DNA of 64,000 bases from Pegoplata infirma (GCA_963921195.1 OY992536.1:287327530-287391529), one strand, 5' to 3'. Numbered from the stretch's first letter, positions 23,958 to 35,839 are shown. Translations and numbers: made by a program. Notes: a model not told the origin generated them from the sequence alone.

Positions 23958-25690
23958 GGTGCCTATCAGAGTTAATACCAGTTTAAATCTTTCCTGCGAC
24001 CGGTTCCCTTTTCCTTGCGACTGGTTCCCTTTTTATTTAAAATAAAAGCTATTTTTAACATCGAGATAAGAGCGAAACTATAAAAATTTGCTTTTTAAAG
24101 TTCTTATCTTTATTATTAAGGTTCTGAAAAACACAAGATGTAGAAAAAAAAAGAAGAGACACTTTTTGAAATTTTTTCGATAAATTACAAATGTTTTCTA
24201 ATTGTATTGTTCACCATAAACAAATTCCCCCAGACAACACAAATATTTTTGAAGAAATGAAGAATGCTTAAAACAGTTGCTGAAATGTGTTTTTTTTTTA
24301 CAAAAAACCAGACGATTTGTGTCTTGTAAAAATGTGTTGCATATGTTGCAAATTCAATTCATAAAAAAAAAATCTAATTAATTTGTGAAAACTTAAACTA
24401 ATGAATCTTGCCATAAAAAAATAAGTAAAAAAGTAAAAATTTATGAATTGAACAACAAAAAATAAAAAAAAAACGACTGAAAACTATTCATTAATAAAAA
24501 TTTCAAGCAACTGTTAATGAATTTCGAAAATAAATGAGACAAATTTTCTAAACTAATTTACCCCAATGCAGCAAAAATAATGTGACAAAATTTATGAATT
24601 AACTAAAGGAAGACAACAACTGCAAGCCAAAAAACATGGCGTAGACTTCAGGAAAGATCATTTAAAAGAAAATTATATACATACTCCCTTTTAAAAAAAT
24701 AAAAATTTAAATAATTTACAAAAATTTTGAATGAATGAATCCCTATTTTTGGTTGATTTCAGCTGCCATGTTGTTAAATATTTTCAGATGCAAAAAAAAA
24801 AAAACACGAAATTTTTACATATGACGACTTGTCTGTCTGTATGTCTCATGGCATGGTTAGCTCTAAGGCATCCATGAAGTTGCATACAATAACCGTATTG
24901 CATGCAGCATGCAGTTTCTATAATTTTTCGATTTTATATTTCTTTTTTTTTTTTTTTCATTCTCTGACTCTGGTGGGTTGGATGAATGGAATGGATGGTT
25001 GGTTGGATACAAGCTGCAGCAAGCAGGCAGGCAGGCCAGGCATTTGTATAGATAGATATATTTCATATGCAACAGAATAAGCATTACTTGTTTCCAAAGA
25101 TGACATTTCATCTAATTACAGGGTGTGTTGCATGAATGCTTAAAAAGACAACAACTCCAACAATGGCAACAAAATGTTAGCATTCATGCATTAACACACC
25201 AAACAAATGTGAAAATCTGAATTGTGCACAACTATTGAAATGATTTCACATACGCAAAACATCACCTCTTTTATATTTAAAAGACATTATAGATTTTTGC
25301 CGTTTTTTTCAGTTTTGCATTTTTTTTTGGAATATTGGGTCGTTGCTGTGAATTTTTGCATATCTCTGTATGCCAGAGAATGGTAAACATGGTTGATGGT
25401 TGTGGAGTGTTCGAGCAAGATTATGCGTGCATGTGTATGCAAGTAACAAACAACATTTCGTTGTTAGTAATTAAGAACGCAATGAGGCTCCACACAAATG
25501 TTTAAAAGCGTGCATTTCGTTCATGTGGCATTACAACTACGACGACATCGATGATGATGAAGAGGAACCAAAAAAAAAATAACTTGAAAAATGCAGAAAT
25601 ACACACATTTGGCTAATACAGTAAAGGCTTTAAGAAAAGGACAATTTGAAAGGATAATGTTAAGGTTTGACTACATATGTTATACAGGAT
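23958..25690. other. Non-coding AT-rich sequence
   Basis: Poly-A and poly-T tracts, GGTT/GCAG simple runs near 24970-25040, and a short GATGAT run near 25550. No repeat boundary or coding domain recognised. Candidate ordinary host sequence. Confidence 0.5.
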
Positions 25691-25759
25691 GACCTAAAGA
25701 AAGAAGTTTTGCAAAGCCCAGACCGGAAACCATTGAACTTCGAATAGAAAACCATTTAT

Positions 25760-28255
25760 GTTGGGACGAAGGTGAGAAGACAACCACCAGGCACTTCAGA
25801 GATTGCATCTTATTCCAATACCTGGAAGCATAGAGTCGGTTAAAGTGAAATCCGAGAAATTAGGTAAAACTCTTACTGACTGCTATGAGACTGTATGTCC
25901 GTTAATGAAGAGTAGACAAGGTTATTCAGTCCCTTGGTGAAATGATGAACTTGGAAAACTCAGGAAAATTCTAGGAAACTACTTAATAGAGCATTAAAAT
26001 CTCGAAAAGATGCTGACTGGAACAATTACCATCTCATAGAAAGGGACTATAAGAAAAAAGTGCGGCAAGCCAAACTTGAGTCTTATAGAACATTTTGTGA
26101 GGGGGTAAAGGGCACGAGGGATGCAGCCAAAATCTTTCAGAAAGATAATGCAGCTAAGCTTGACTCCCTTAGGAAACCTGATGGTACTTATACTGAAAAC
26201 CAACAGGAAGACAATGACATTCTGTTGTCCACTTACTTTCCAGGGTGCAAAGTGACAGAGACAAAAACAGAAATTATTGAAAATCCTGTTTCAGTCGCCA
26301 CGGGTTGGTCCTGGTATATAGCATCGAGGGTAGATACTGAAGATTCGATTAGGTACGCCTTTTCATCCTTCGATAACTACAAATCCCCTGGTCGCGATGG
26401 TATATATCCAATTATGCTAAAGAGTGGTTGAGATATTCTTGTGAAGAATCTTGAAAGAATCTTCTTTGCCAGTCAGGCCCACGGTTATGTTCCATCATCC
26501 TGATGTCAAAGTCGTCTTTATTCCCAAACTGGGAAAGGAGGACTACACTTTGCCGAAAAGTTTCAGACCAATCAGTTTGTCTTCTTTCCTACTGAAAAGT
26601 CTTGAACGAATGGTGGAAAAATTCATAAGGTCGGTAGCATTAGTCGAGTGCCCCTTAAATACTCAGCAACATGCGTACCAAAGTGGTAGATCTTGTGAGT
26701 CGGCACTACATGATCTTGTTTTTGAGAAGGGCCTTGATAAACAAAACTACACTTTGGGTGTAATTGTGGATATTGAGGGAGCCTTTGATAATGCCACCTT
26801 TGACTCTATGAAGGCTTCGGCTGAAGAGCATGGTGTGGATCCAGTTCTTGTCAAATGGATCTACTTTATGCTCTCTAATAGATTGTTGACCACTGAAAGT
26901 CAGTGGGGCACAAAAGAAACGGTTGAGGTAAACAGAGGCTGCCCCCAAGCCGGTTTTCTCTCTCCGCTACTATGGTGTTTTGTGGTCGACTCACTTCTGG
27001 TGGAAATACAGTCTCTGGGTGTTCACGTACAGGCATATGCGAACGATGTGTGTGCAATAGTTTCTGGAAAGTCTTTTGAAATGGTCTGCAATAAAATGCA
27101 GTCTGTTATAGACTTGATGGACAACTGGTGCAACAGGCATGGACTGTCCGTGAATCCAGCTAAGACAACACTCGTGTTGTTTACGCGAAGGACCAAACAC
27201 AAGGGTCTTAAGCTTCCTACGCTGAAGGGTGTTATTCTTCAACTGTCCACAGATGTAAAGTATTTAGGAGTCACTCTGGATAGTAAACTAATGTGGACAA
27301 AACATGTTGAACTTAAGGTATCTCGGGCGCACCGTATCTTCTGGCAGTGTCGGAGAGCTTATGGGAAAACGTGGGGTCTAAGACCTGCGAGGGTGCACTG
27401 GATGTACCTAGCGGTCATTTGACCGTTTGTGACGTACGCGGCGGTGGTCTGGTGGCCGAGAACGGTAGTTTAATCTACACGGGCTCTACTGGACGGACTA
27501 CAAAGAGCAGATTGCGTGGGGATTACAGATGCTATGAGCACTACACCAGGTGCAGCTCTTAGCGCCATGTTAGACATGGTTCCCTTTGATAAAAATGGAT
27601 CTTGGCATGGAGACTACAATGCAGGACATGGTCAACTGTTTAATGGGCTTTCGGAACTTTGTCCGACGTTTGCTATGCCCTTAGACAGTATGAATCCTTG
27701 CATAGAGTTTGGTAGGAAGTTCAGTGTTAAATTTCCGAGAAGGGAAGACTGGTGTGATCCAGATAAACTTCTCAGAAATAATTCTGATACCTTCTATACG
27801 GACGGTTCTAGTACCTTAGTTGGTTCTGGATCTGGTTGGTAATTGGATGACGAAACCAAATACTCTCATGCCATGGGCAAAATGGCAACAGTTTTTTAGA
27901 CTGAAGTGTTTACTATTTTGGACGTGGCGACTTGGATAATTGAAAATAGATGGAGGGGTAGGAAAATCGGTATCTGTAGTGACAGTCAAGCAGCACTCAA
28001 GGCACTGGATTCTCCAATCACAACGTTTAAAATTGTCCAAGAGTGCAGGCGCAGACTCAATGAGGTCTCATGTGAGAACAGGGTCTGCCTCTTGTGGGTT
28101 CCGGGTCATAGGGGAATATGAGGAAATGAGATTGCCGATTCTTTGGCAAACATTGGCTCCGATACAATTCCTTACAATCCGGAGCCTCAGATTGGTATAG
28201 GCTTGGCGTGGATGATGCGTTGGATAGACTCTCACATTTCTTTATTTTAACCCTT
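25760..28255 (+). pseudogene. Non-LTR retrotransposon ORF2 remnant: linker, reverse transcriptase, RNase H
   Basis: Order of translated blocks: endonuclease-RT linker (25940-26160, 'WWNDELGKLRK' and following), RT fingers (26500-26640, VFIPK and FRPISLSSFLLKSLERM), palm motif A 'VDIEGAFDN' (26767-26793), 'RGCPQAGFLSPLLW' (about 26935-26976), motif C read as YAND (27035-27046), thumb (27200-27460), RNase H with 'YTDGSSTL' (27797-27820), 'SDSQAALKAL' (27979-28008) and 'LLWVPGHRGI' (28089-28118). The domain order and RNase H point to the I/LOA group. Breaks: stop at 26429, frameshift near 26490-26500, stops at 27420, 27471, 27840, 27897 and 28119. The endonuclease and C-terminus are missing. The YADD-box aspartate is asparagine, so the enzyme would be dead even without the stops. 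Confidence 0.9.
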
Positions 28256-28862
28256 TTATAGAGCTTTATGCAATCTTTCATTTAAGCTTAATTGGAACCA
28301 AATCCGATAATTTTAACCCGTTCGATCAATGTTTAGGGTTTTTGGTAAAAAGTTTCTAAAAAGCCAAAACTTTGATCGATGGGCGCCACGTCTTAAAATG
28401 ATCCGATTTGGCTCAAATTAGTATTAAATGAAATATTGTCCCAAACTCTACAAAAGGGCCGGCGGAATGAAATTTTGAGACTTTTTTTAACAAATTTCTT
28501 GAACGTAGGAAAAAACCGCCATTTTTTACAAATTTGAAATGGCGATATCTCGAAAACCGATCGAGCGAATTGAATTTTTTTTTAATATTCGTGCTCAGCG
28601 CATCGAAATCAACAAATATGATGTGTAGAAAGATAAATATTTTTTTAATTTTGTTTTTAAAAAATTTTCAAAAATGCAAAACTTTGATCGCCGGGCGCCA
28701 CGGGTTAATTTAATCCAATTGACTTCAAATTTGTACCACATAAGTTTTAGACCTAGGACAATAAAAATTTGCCCGGACACTTGGGAAAATCGCAAGATGA
28801 CAAAAAAATGCCAGTCTAATAGTACATGGATGCGTAAGATTTTCCTTATATATTAATTGCAG
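28256..28862. repeat. Dispersed repeat related to the hAT interior at 5.8-6.5 kb
   Basis: 'aaaactttgatcgccgggcg' and 'cgatatctcgaaaaccgat' motifs and the order of blocks match 5820-6480 at lower identity, including two internal copies of 'actttgatcg'. Boundaries unclear. Confidence 0.5.
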
Positions 28863-28865
28863 TAG

Positions 28866-28945
28866 GAGCCCGTGCAGGTTAGCTGGTAGCACGCCTTTGA
28901 ACCTAAGGGTTGTGGGTTCGATTCCCACCACAACGTTGCTCTTTT
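28866..28945 (+). ncRNA. tRNA-like segment (SINE head or tRNA pseudogene)
   Basis: A perfect T-arm 'gtgggttcgattcccac' contains the B box 'ggttcgattcc'; an A-box-like 'ttagctggtagca' lies about 35 bases upstream. 'ctttttt' follows as a possible Pol III stop. The 5' and 3' acceptor strands do not pair, so it is not an intact tRNA gene. Confidence 0.6.
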
Positions 28946-28989
28946 TTACTAGTTCTCGGTAACGTTGAAATTATTGAAAAGTTATTTTA

Positions 28990-29500
28990 TATAATTGCTG
29001 GATCCGCTGATGGTCTTCCGAAATATTATAAATATAAACGTGTTCATGGATAGTATCGTAGTTCTTAAGTCATTGTAATGAAACACGATGAAATCAGGAC
29101 CCTCTGTTAAGCTATGGTTCTGAGTAAGAAATGGATTTGAGTCAGTGGCGAACAGGCAGAATTTGACATCTCGGTTCCTCTAGTAGAGGTAATGAATAGA
29201 ATTGAAAATATAGTAGGAAATGGGATGAAAGAAATAATATGGCGGACAAAATCTTAAGAGGACATTGTATAATGGTCATGCGTATTGCAATCTCCGATAG
29301 GGATTATTTTATGTAGGAGTTGTTGAGGAGGAGCCTGGGAACTACTTGTTGTGTGAATGTCCGCAACTGAAGGAACGTTGCCTCCAACATTTGCGGCAAA
29401 GATTTTTCAATGACCTGGACCGACTAACTGATGTGTTGCTGACTTTCTTAGCAGTACATATCAGGAAATGCTGTGGGTTAAGAAGTGAATCTTTTTAAAA
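28990..29500 (+). pseudogene. LOA-like retrotransposon C-terminal fragment
   Basis: Starts with the post-RNase H spacer ('catctcggttcctctagtag', shared with 2290 and 3180) and continues through a Cys/His tail ('CVNV', 'RRSLGTTCC' frames) to the 'aagatttttcaatgacctgg' stretch seen at 41480. Multiple frameshifts. No RT portion here. Confidence 0.65.
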
Positions 29501-30159
29501 TAATTTTTGGTTCATTTCACGCTAGCTTGCTTACTTTCTAGATAGGGAAATTAAGTGGCCCGGTAGGACCTGAGGAACTTTAAAAGATCAGAATGATCAT
29601 ATTTGGATGAACTTTTAAATATTCCGATCCAACAGCAACACCAGCACCATTACTTTTTTTTTTTCTTTTTTTATCAATATGGTGTGTAGTGAGTGTGTAC
29701 CTCTTCTTTAGCTCCATTAAGATTAATGAGGGATGGATGCTCGACAACGATGACGACGTCGAGGACCATGAGAGTATTATAGTGATATGAATTTTACTTA
29801 TTGTTAGCTAAAGGCTACTTATAGCGGTGGCAATTTTACAGTACTAGCACAGTGGTCTGGCAAAAAACTGTTACAGAGGGGATCATAGTTGGAGTACCAG
29901 ACTTCTGATATTTGGAATTATAAGGCTTCTGCACTTGAGCAATATGAGAAAACAGTTGATTTGAGCAGATGCGGTTTGATTATTTTCATATTGATAGTTT
30001 CGATTGAATCTGGTGAAAAGTCAGCTGATTTTAGATTAAAAGAAAAATTTTCTGTTATTTGTCAATTTTTTTTTTTTTTAATTAACTCATTTTGTCTATA
30101 AATAATTATGAAAACAGTGTAGTTTCGGTCGAATCAGGTGAAATTTTTTTTCTAGAAAA
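29501..30159. other. Unclassified AT-rich sequence
   Basis: Contains a GACGACGTCGAGG-rich bit near 29750 and scattered CAGATTT-like motifs; no boundary recognised. Confidence 0.4.
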
Positions 30160-30162
30160 TTA

Positions 30163-31084
30163 CACTGTGCTCGAATTTGACACTTTTGTTTTTAACAAGC
30201 TGGGTTTACCTACTGGTAAAGTTAATTCGAGTACGCTGAGTTCAATGGTGCTAGCCGTTTTTCGAAGTTAGCTCTCATATTCGCGATTTAAAATATTGAT
30301 TCTCAAGTACAATAAAAACGATATTTTTAAACTTTTGCGATAATTTTTAAATTTAAAACCATTCAAGTCTGTTGAACTAACATAACAAACCATAATACCG
30401 TGAATTTTTTTCGCGAAAAATTTGTTTGTTCGCGAAAAATCTTTATTATCGTGAAAAAATTGGTACAATACAAATATATTTAGTTTGATTTGAATTTACG
30501 ACAGCCGTCTGGTAAAGCTAGTTCGTGTACACTAAATCCCATTGTAATATCAGTTTTTTCATAGTTAGCGTATGTATTAGCGATATTCGCGATTAATTTT
30601 TATTTTATTTTTAAGTAAAAAAATATATTTTTTATATTATTTAGACAATTGCTAAATGTTTATTATCTAAACTCTAATGAATATTAAAAAAAAAATAATC
30701 GCGGAAATTTTTTTTTGCGAATTTATTGTCGCGAAATTTTTTTTCCTAATTTTTTTATATTTTGCTATTAATTTATGAAAATGAGTAGAATACAATACAT
30801 AACAGACACAAAATTAAAAAAAAAAAATCGCGGATTTTTTTTTTTTCGCGGAAAATTTTTTTTGTGAAAAAATACAATACTTTTTCTAAATTTAGATTTA
30901 AACACTATCCCAAAAGCATAAAAATTTTATTTTCGTAATACCTATGCATTACAATTTTAAATCGCGAATATCGCGAATACGAGCGCTAACTTCGAAAAAC
31001 GGCTAGCGCCATTGAATTTAGCGTACCCGAATTAGCTTTACCAGCAGGGAGCCCAGCTTGTTAATTTTTGCGACTAGCACAGTG
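30163..31084. mobile_element. Long-TIR DNA element, CACTGTGC termini, TTA target duplication
   Basis: Termini 'cactgtgctcg' and 'gactagcacagtg' are flanked by TTA at 30160-30162 and 31085-31087. Inverted arms of about 135 bp share 'taacaagctggg' and 'gctagccgtttttcgaagtt'. An additional, diverged direct copy of the arm lies at about 30485-30600. A/T blocks between carry 'gcgaaaaatc' motifs. No coding content. Could be a CACTA-like or Harbinger-like non-autonomous element. Confidence 0.85.
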
Positions 31085-31286
31085 TTATCAAAACAGTGTG
31101 TTTTTTTCTAAATTTTAACAATTTTTGAAGAAGGGGAAAGCGGGGGAGAAGGTAAACACACAGTGGTGTAGGGTAAAAAAAATTACCTAATACAACACTG
31201 TGCAGAAAAATTGATATCACTTGCACTTCTATATCCATGCATAAGTAAGTAATTTAAATTTGTTTAAACTTTTCTTCTTACTTTTT

Positions 31287-31860
31287 TATACCCTCCACTC
31301 TAGTGATAGAGGGTATATTAAGTTTGTCATTCCGTTTGTAACTCATCGAAATATCGGTCTGGGACCCCATAAAGAATATATATTCATGATGCCCGATCGA
31401 TTTCAAGACATTCTAGCGATGTCCGTCTGTCTGTCTGTGGAAAATGCTATCACGGACAAAATATTGCACAGAGATGACTGAAACTTAACATATTTATTGG
31501 AAGTTCTCCCGAGAAGTTTGGTATTACATTTGAGCGATATCGGTTCAGCGGTTCAAAAGTTATGAACGAAAATGTAAGCACACCTCAAAAATTTCAGTAC
31601 ATTCAACATAACCTAAAAATACAAAATGCTTAATTTAATTGAACACCAAATGGCATTTAAACAAGTACGAACATATTTTTTGACAAAAAAATCGCGGGTT
31701 TTTTTTACCAAATTTTTTTTTTTGCGGAAATTTTTTTTCAAAAATTTTTTTTTTTCAAAAGTAATTTCCTTTTAAATAAATTTTTTCCAATAATCTTTTT
31801 GAAATTGTGGAGGGTATCACTACATTCGGCAAGGCCGAATTTAACATTTTTACTTGTTTT
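31287..31860 (+). mobile_element. Short dispersed repeat F2, complete copy
   Basis: Begins with hairpin 'tataccctccactctagtg'/'gatagagggtata', then 'aagtttgtcattccgtttgt' and 'gcgatgtccgtctgtctgtc', and ends with 'cattcggcaaggccgaat' hairpin followed by 'tttacttgtttt'. Other pieces: 7.8-10.2 kb, 21.5 kb, 49.5 kb, 57.2-58.3 kb. Confidence 0.75.
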
Positions 31861-32835
31861 TTATTTTTTTTGGTGAGAAATGGTAAAAATGGAAATGCAA
31901 ATTTATCATTGACTTTGTATGCGTCTGGCTGTTTAGTGGACTAGCGCTGGCGTTAATGAGTTTTCCATGAGCTCGCGTTTTACATGTTTGCATGTTGAAT
32001 TAAGGCATTTTTTTTTGTTAACTTTGTTCGTTCGGTCTGACTGAATATACGTTTAAAAACAAACAAACAAACAACAACATTTTAGCATTTGTTTAAAATC
32101 ATTTGCAAACTTTGATTTTAGTTCTTTTTTGCTTCTTTAAAATGCGTAAGTACAAAAAAGAAAAATATAGTAAATTGTATGAAACTTTATAATGATGCTG
32201 ATACTGCTGCTGGCAGTCTCATTTCATAGATGTTGTTAAACATATGCATGTAAATGGTGTTGTTGCTGTTTTTCGTTTTTTTTTTGTTGTTGGCGCGCAT
32301 GTGTATTTGTCATTGTCAACATCATTTCTCAAATGTTGTTGGTCGCTTTCACGCAGGTGATTAACATAAATGCAAAATGTCATGTTCTTATTTTTTTTTC
32401 GTTTGTTGCCAGCAATAAGTACGTGCAACAACAAACGCTAGAATCAGCAACTAACGCACATCGCATTTGAATAGATGAACAAAAAAAAAAAACATGAACG
32501 CATGTTTGTCTATTTTCTATTCGCACAAAAACTAAACTAATGCATGTAAATACAAATGTAAATATTTAAACTTTTTTTTTTTGTTGTACCCTACAATCCT
32601 TTCGTGCAAATTTATAATGGTGAGTTTGTGTGGTTTGTTTAAATGTTTTTAAAAACGCGAGTTTTACTTCTGCACTATACCAATTTTCAAAAAAAAAAAA
32701 ATTATTCAGACTGTTTTCGATGGTCGTCTGTCCAACTGTCTATGAAATTTTTGGAGAAAAACCTCAAATTTGTTGCGAAAATTCAAATATTCGATGATAT
32801 CAGTCCAATTTTTTATTTGTGATAACTTAAATATC
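31861..32835. other. Non-coding AT-rich sequence
   Basis: GTT-rich and poly-A tracts, no element boundaries or domains recognised. Confidence 0.5.
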
Positions 32836-34046
32836 GTCAAGACCAGGGCCGGGTTAAGGTATGCCGGGGGCCCTGGGCACACAAGTATTTGGGGGCCCCA
32901 CTGGAAAAAAAAAATTAAAATCGAATGACAAGAAAAAGTTTTAAAATTTATATTTATTATAGTTAATTGGTACAAATTCATGTTATTAACCTACACAAAA
33001 AAAAACAAGTAAGAAAATTATAGTCGGTCAAGACCGACCATATAATACCCTACACCAGAGTTTCCCGGAAAATGGGTCCCAAGTTCAAACATGGACTGAT
33101 TAGATCTATATTTTGGCAAATGTTTAATAAGTGTAAAAAGTACTCACAAATCAAATTTGAGTGGAATAGGCTTCTTTTTGTTGACAATAAACCGCTTCAA
33201 CTGAATATCGGGCGAAATTTTCACATGGGACCTAGGTCCAAAAATGGTCCGATGATAATCAGATTTGATAAGGTTATTAAAGTACGCGTTTAACATACAC
33301 AAACAGAATTTTAATTAAATATTTTCTATTTTCATGAAATTTGAGAGATTTATGTGAAAAAGGTGGTTTGTATGGGGGCTACAAGAAGAACTGGTCCGAT
33401 TTCTTTAAAATTCGGAATGGTGATTTGTGTATATGAAACATGATTACCTGCCAAATTTCGAAAATATACCTATTAAAATGCGGCTATTAGAGTCATTTGA
33501 GCCACAACTAAAGTCATTTGAGCCACAACTTTGTATGGGGGCTAGGTCTAAATATGGACCGATTTTTTTTTTCAATTTGAATAGGCTTCGTCCTTGGGCC
33601 AGAAGAGGCTTAAGTTTCAAATTTCAAGTCAATAGATTAAAAATTGCGACCTGTATCGTGTTTACACCGTTTACATGGACAGACGGACGGACGGACATCG
33701 CTAAATCGACACAAAAAATGATTCTAAAGGCCTAGTTAGCCCAGAAAACGTAACCGTAACCCTAACGTAAAAAGTCAGCTGATTGTTTTTGATATGCGTA
33801 AACTAATGAAAACGATTACTGAATTCAATTGTCACGTAAACGGAACGTTCCGACCTGTTTAAAATAGAATTTTACAACGTTTCTACGTGACATTTGTAAA
33901 CAGCTGATTTTCGGTTTGTTTATTTCCAAAAAAAAATGTGATACAAAACTAAAAGTGCAAAACAAATAGAAAAATCACTAATTCAATTTAAATAAACAAA
34001 CTAATTTAAAGTCTACATATAAAAAAACATAAATAAAATAAAAAAA

Positions 34047-34112
34047 ATGAACGACGAGCAGCTTATTTTATTGGTGCAGGCAAATGATTGTCTATTTAAT
34101 AAATACAACTCA
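34047..34112 (+). pseudogene. Start of a Harbinger accessory protein (MADF/Myb-like)
   Basis: An ATG at 34047 opens MNDEQLILLVQANDCLFNKY, which resembles the first helix of MADF/Myb-type DNA-binding proteins encoded beside Harbinger transposases. The homology ends near the deletion junction at about 34105-34115. Only about 22 residues survive, so the domain call is tentative; position and orientation support it. Confidence 0.55.
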
Positions 34113-34330
34113 TGTCTAATCAATGAGAGCAGCAGATCGAAAATTATTGGACTCATTCGCGTATGCTTGAAGAATTCCTCTTCATCCATTTCTTTCACTT
34201 TAAGGAACACTTTTTTATAATATCCTACCTTCTGGTAATCTTTGTTGATGGGTCGGACACCCCATCTTCTGAAGCGACGTCTTCTATATTTCTTCACTTT
34301 TTTGTAAATTTTGCCATTTTTTTTCTCCAA
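34108..34330 (-). pseudogene. N-terminal fragment of a PIF/Harbinger transposase
   Basis: The frame starts at 34330 and includes RRRRFRRWGVRPIN, 'FFKHTRMSPIIFDLLLSLI', the order seen at the N-terminus of Harbinger transposases and HARBI1-type nucleases (basic start, W-RP-N, then F-MSP--FD-LL). The DDE catalytic part is absent. It breaks at about 34110, where it meets the opposing reading frame. Confidence 0.85.
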
Positions 34331-34627
34331 GCTTTTATTTTAGGAATTGTGTACAAAAAGAAAACGAAATCGAGAAAACAAAACTGAATACAAAAAAAAA
34401 AAAATATGTTTTGGTTTGTTTAAAGTTTTTTTTTACGTCAAAAACATATGACACGTTATTAAGTTTCGATAATTACACTAAATAAATACGATACGGTTAG
34501 GGTAAAGATACGGTTACGTTTTCTCGGCTAACTAGGCCTTAAGTCTATCGGTATACTTGAAAGTGGGTCTAGGACCAATATTTCGGGTAGTTACAAACAT
34601 CAGCACAAACCCATTATACCCTGTACC

Positions 34628-35247
34628 CATAGATGGGACTAATTAATTAATGGCACCAATTAATTGATGGTTTAATTACCATTAAATTGATGTCAATGGT
34701 AATGAAATTTTTTTCATTACAATTGGTTGTATCACTTGTACCAATTAAATTACTTATCAATTTAATTACTAATGAAAATTAAAAAAAAAATAATTACCAT
34801 TGGTATGGCATCAATTAAAAAAAAATAATTACCATTAGTAAAAGTCGTCACAATATTGTCAAAATCGTTAATATTTGAAAATATCTGTTGTTTTTTGTTA
34901 TTTTGTATTTCAATTTTTCACATTTTATGAACCAAACGCACGTTTGCCTTTTGTATAACACAATATTTAAAGTTTTTTTCTTTGCGTTTAGATTTTTGTC
35001 TTTATTCATATTTAAAAAAAAAAAACATGCTTTGATGTTTAAATTTATAAAGAACAAAAAAAGACAAAAATGTGTAAACAAATGGTTTTGAAACCAATTA
35101 TAATTGGTGTTTTTCAACAATTGGTGCATTTCATTACAATTGGTAATTATTTTTTCAATTAAAAAAATGAAATTTTTTTCATTACCATTGGTTGATATCA
35201 ATGGTAATGAAAAAAATTTCAATGGTAATGAAAAATTCCCATCTATG
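34628..35247. mobile_element. hAT MITE with CATAGATGGGA termini and 8 bp duplication
   Basis: Ends 'catagatggga' and 'tcccatctatg' are flanked by cctgtacc at 34620-34627 and 35248-35255. The 620 bp interior carries repeated 'accattaatt' and 'aatggtaatgaaa' motifs in both orientations near the ends. Inserted in the terminal hairpin of F1 copy 3. Confidence 0.92.
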
Positions 35248-35549
35248 CCTGTACCACAGTGTGGTGTAGGGTATAATAAATAAATAAAAAACAAAAAAAT
35301 AAAATTAAAAATTATACTCAGCCTTATTGTTAACTCAACCGACTAAGTGTTATTGCATAAATTTGTATATAAAAAAATTTTTTTGTAAGCGAATATGTTA
35401 TACTTTCTACTTCTGGGGGCCCCCTTGAGGTCGGGGCCCTGGGCACGTGCCCAGTGTGCCCTAAAGGTTAAAGCGCTACTGGTCAAGACAGTATAAATGT
35501 AGTGTCACACGCCTATGGATGGCAGTACCGGAGGGACCACAGTAAACAA

Positions 35550-35801
35550 GCAGTTATGAATTTATTTTGAGGCCTAAAACTATGCTATACAAAATAAGTG
35601 TATCGTAAAATTAAATAAATGAAAGCAAATGTTTTTAGTTGAGGTAGCCCATCCCAAAACCTCCACGAGGAGGAAATCAGGAAAATTCTTCAATCATTAA
35701 TTGTTCTAAATCAAATTTCAATAAAAATATGTTTGATTTCTGACTACTATTTCATATATGTTGTTGCATAGTTTTAGGCCTCAAAATAAATTCATAACTG
35801 C
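35550..35801. mobile_element. Short MITE with perfect ~34 bp inverted repeats
   Basis: Left 'gcagttatgaatttatttt' and onwards through 'gaggcctaaaactatgc'; the right arm is the exact complement ending 'aaataaattcataactgc'. 252 bp. No clear target duplication, so superfamily is open. Confidence 0.8.
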
Positions 35802-35839
35802 CTTTTTTCTGTTGCCTTATTGATGACTAAGGGTGGGTT

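Larger units (their letters stand above)
33728..34539. mobile_element. PIF/Harbinger deletion derivative with TAA target duplication
   Basis: Inverted ends share 'aggcctagttagcc' and 'gaaaacgtaaccgta' and are flanked by TAA at 33725-33727 and 34540-34542; excising the element and one TAA restores the F1 sequence 'gattctaagtc'. 3 bp TWA duplications are typical of PIF/Harbinger. It keeps the 5' starts of two converging genes (34047 rightwards and 34330 leftwards) and has lost everything between. Confidence 0.93.
33006..35278 (-). mobile_element. Short dispersed repeat F1, copy 3, with two nested elements
   Basis: Starts 'acaagtaagaaaattatag' with the 'gtcggtcaagaccgac' hairpin and ends 'gtggtgtagggtata', the exact reverse of copy 8462-9131. 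A PIF/Harbinger element (33728-34539) and a hAT MITE (34628-35247) lie inside, each with target duplications made from F1 sequence. Confidence 0.85.
32844..35481. mobile_element. hAT element (outermost layer of a three-deep nest)
   Basis: Left end 'cagggccgggttaaggtat' and right end 'aggttaaagcgctactg' are imperfect inverted repeats, flanked by an exact 8 bp duplication, gtcaagac, at 32836-32843 and 35482-35489. Both ends carry 'ggggccctgggcac' type GC-rich palindromes. Only about 370 bp are its own sequence (32844-33005 and 35279-35481); the rest is inserted. No transposase frame. Confidence 0.85.

Noticed and set aside
28866..28945. Functional tRNA gene
   Set aside because: Acceptor strands do not pair although the T-arm is perfect.
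33750..33775. Telomere-like 'gtaaccctaac' sequence
   Set aside because: It is the terminal repeat of the Harbinger derivative, and dipterans of this kind lack such telomere repeats.
34848..35294. 148-codon minus-strand frame
   Set aside because: It runs across the hAT MITE into F1 repeat ends, so it is a chance frame over two unrelated elements.
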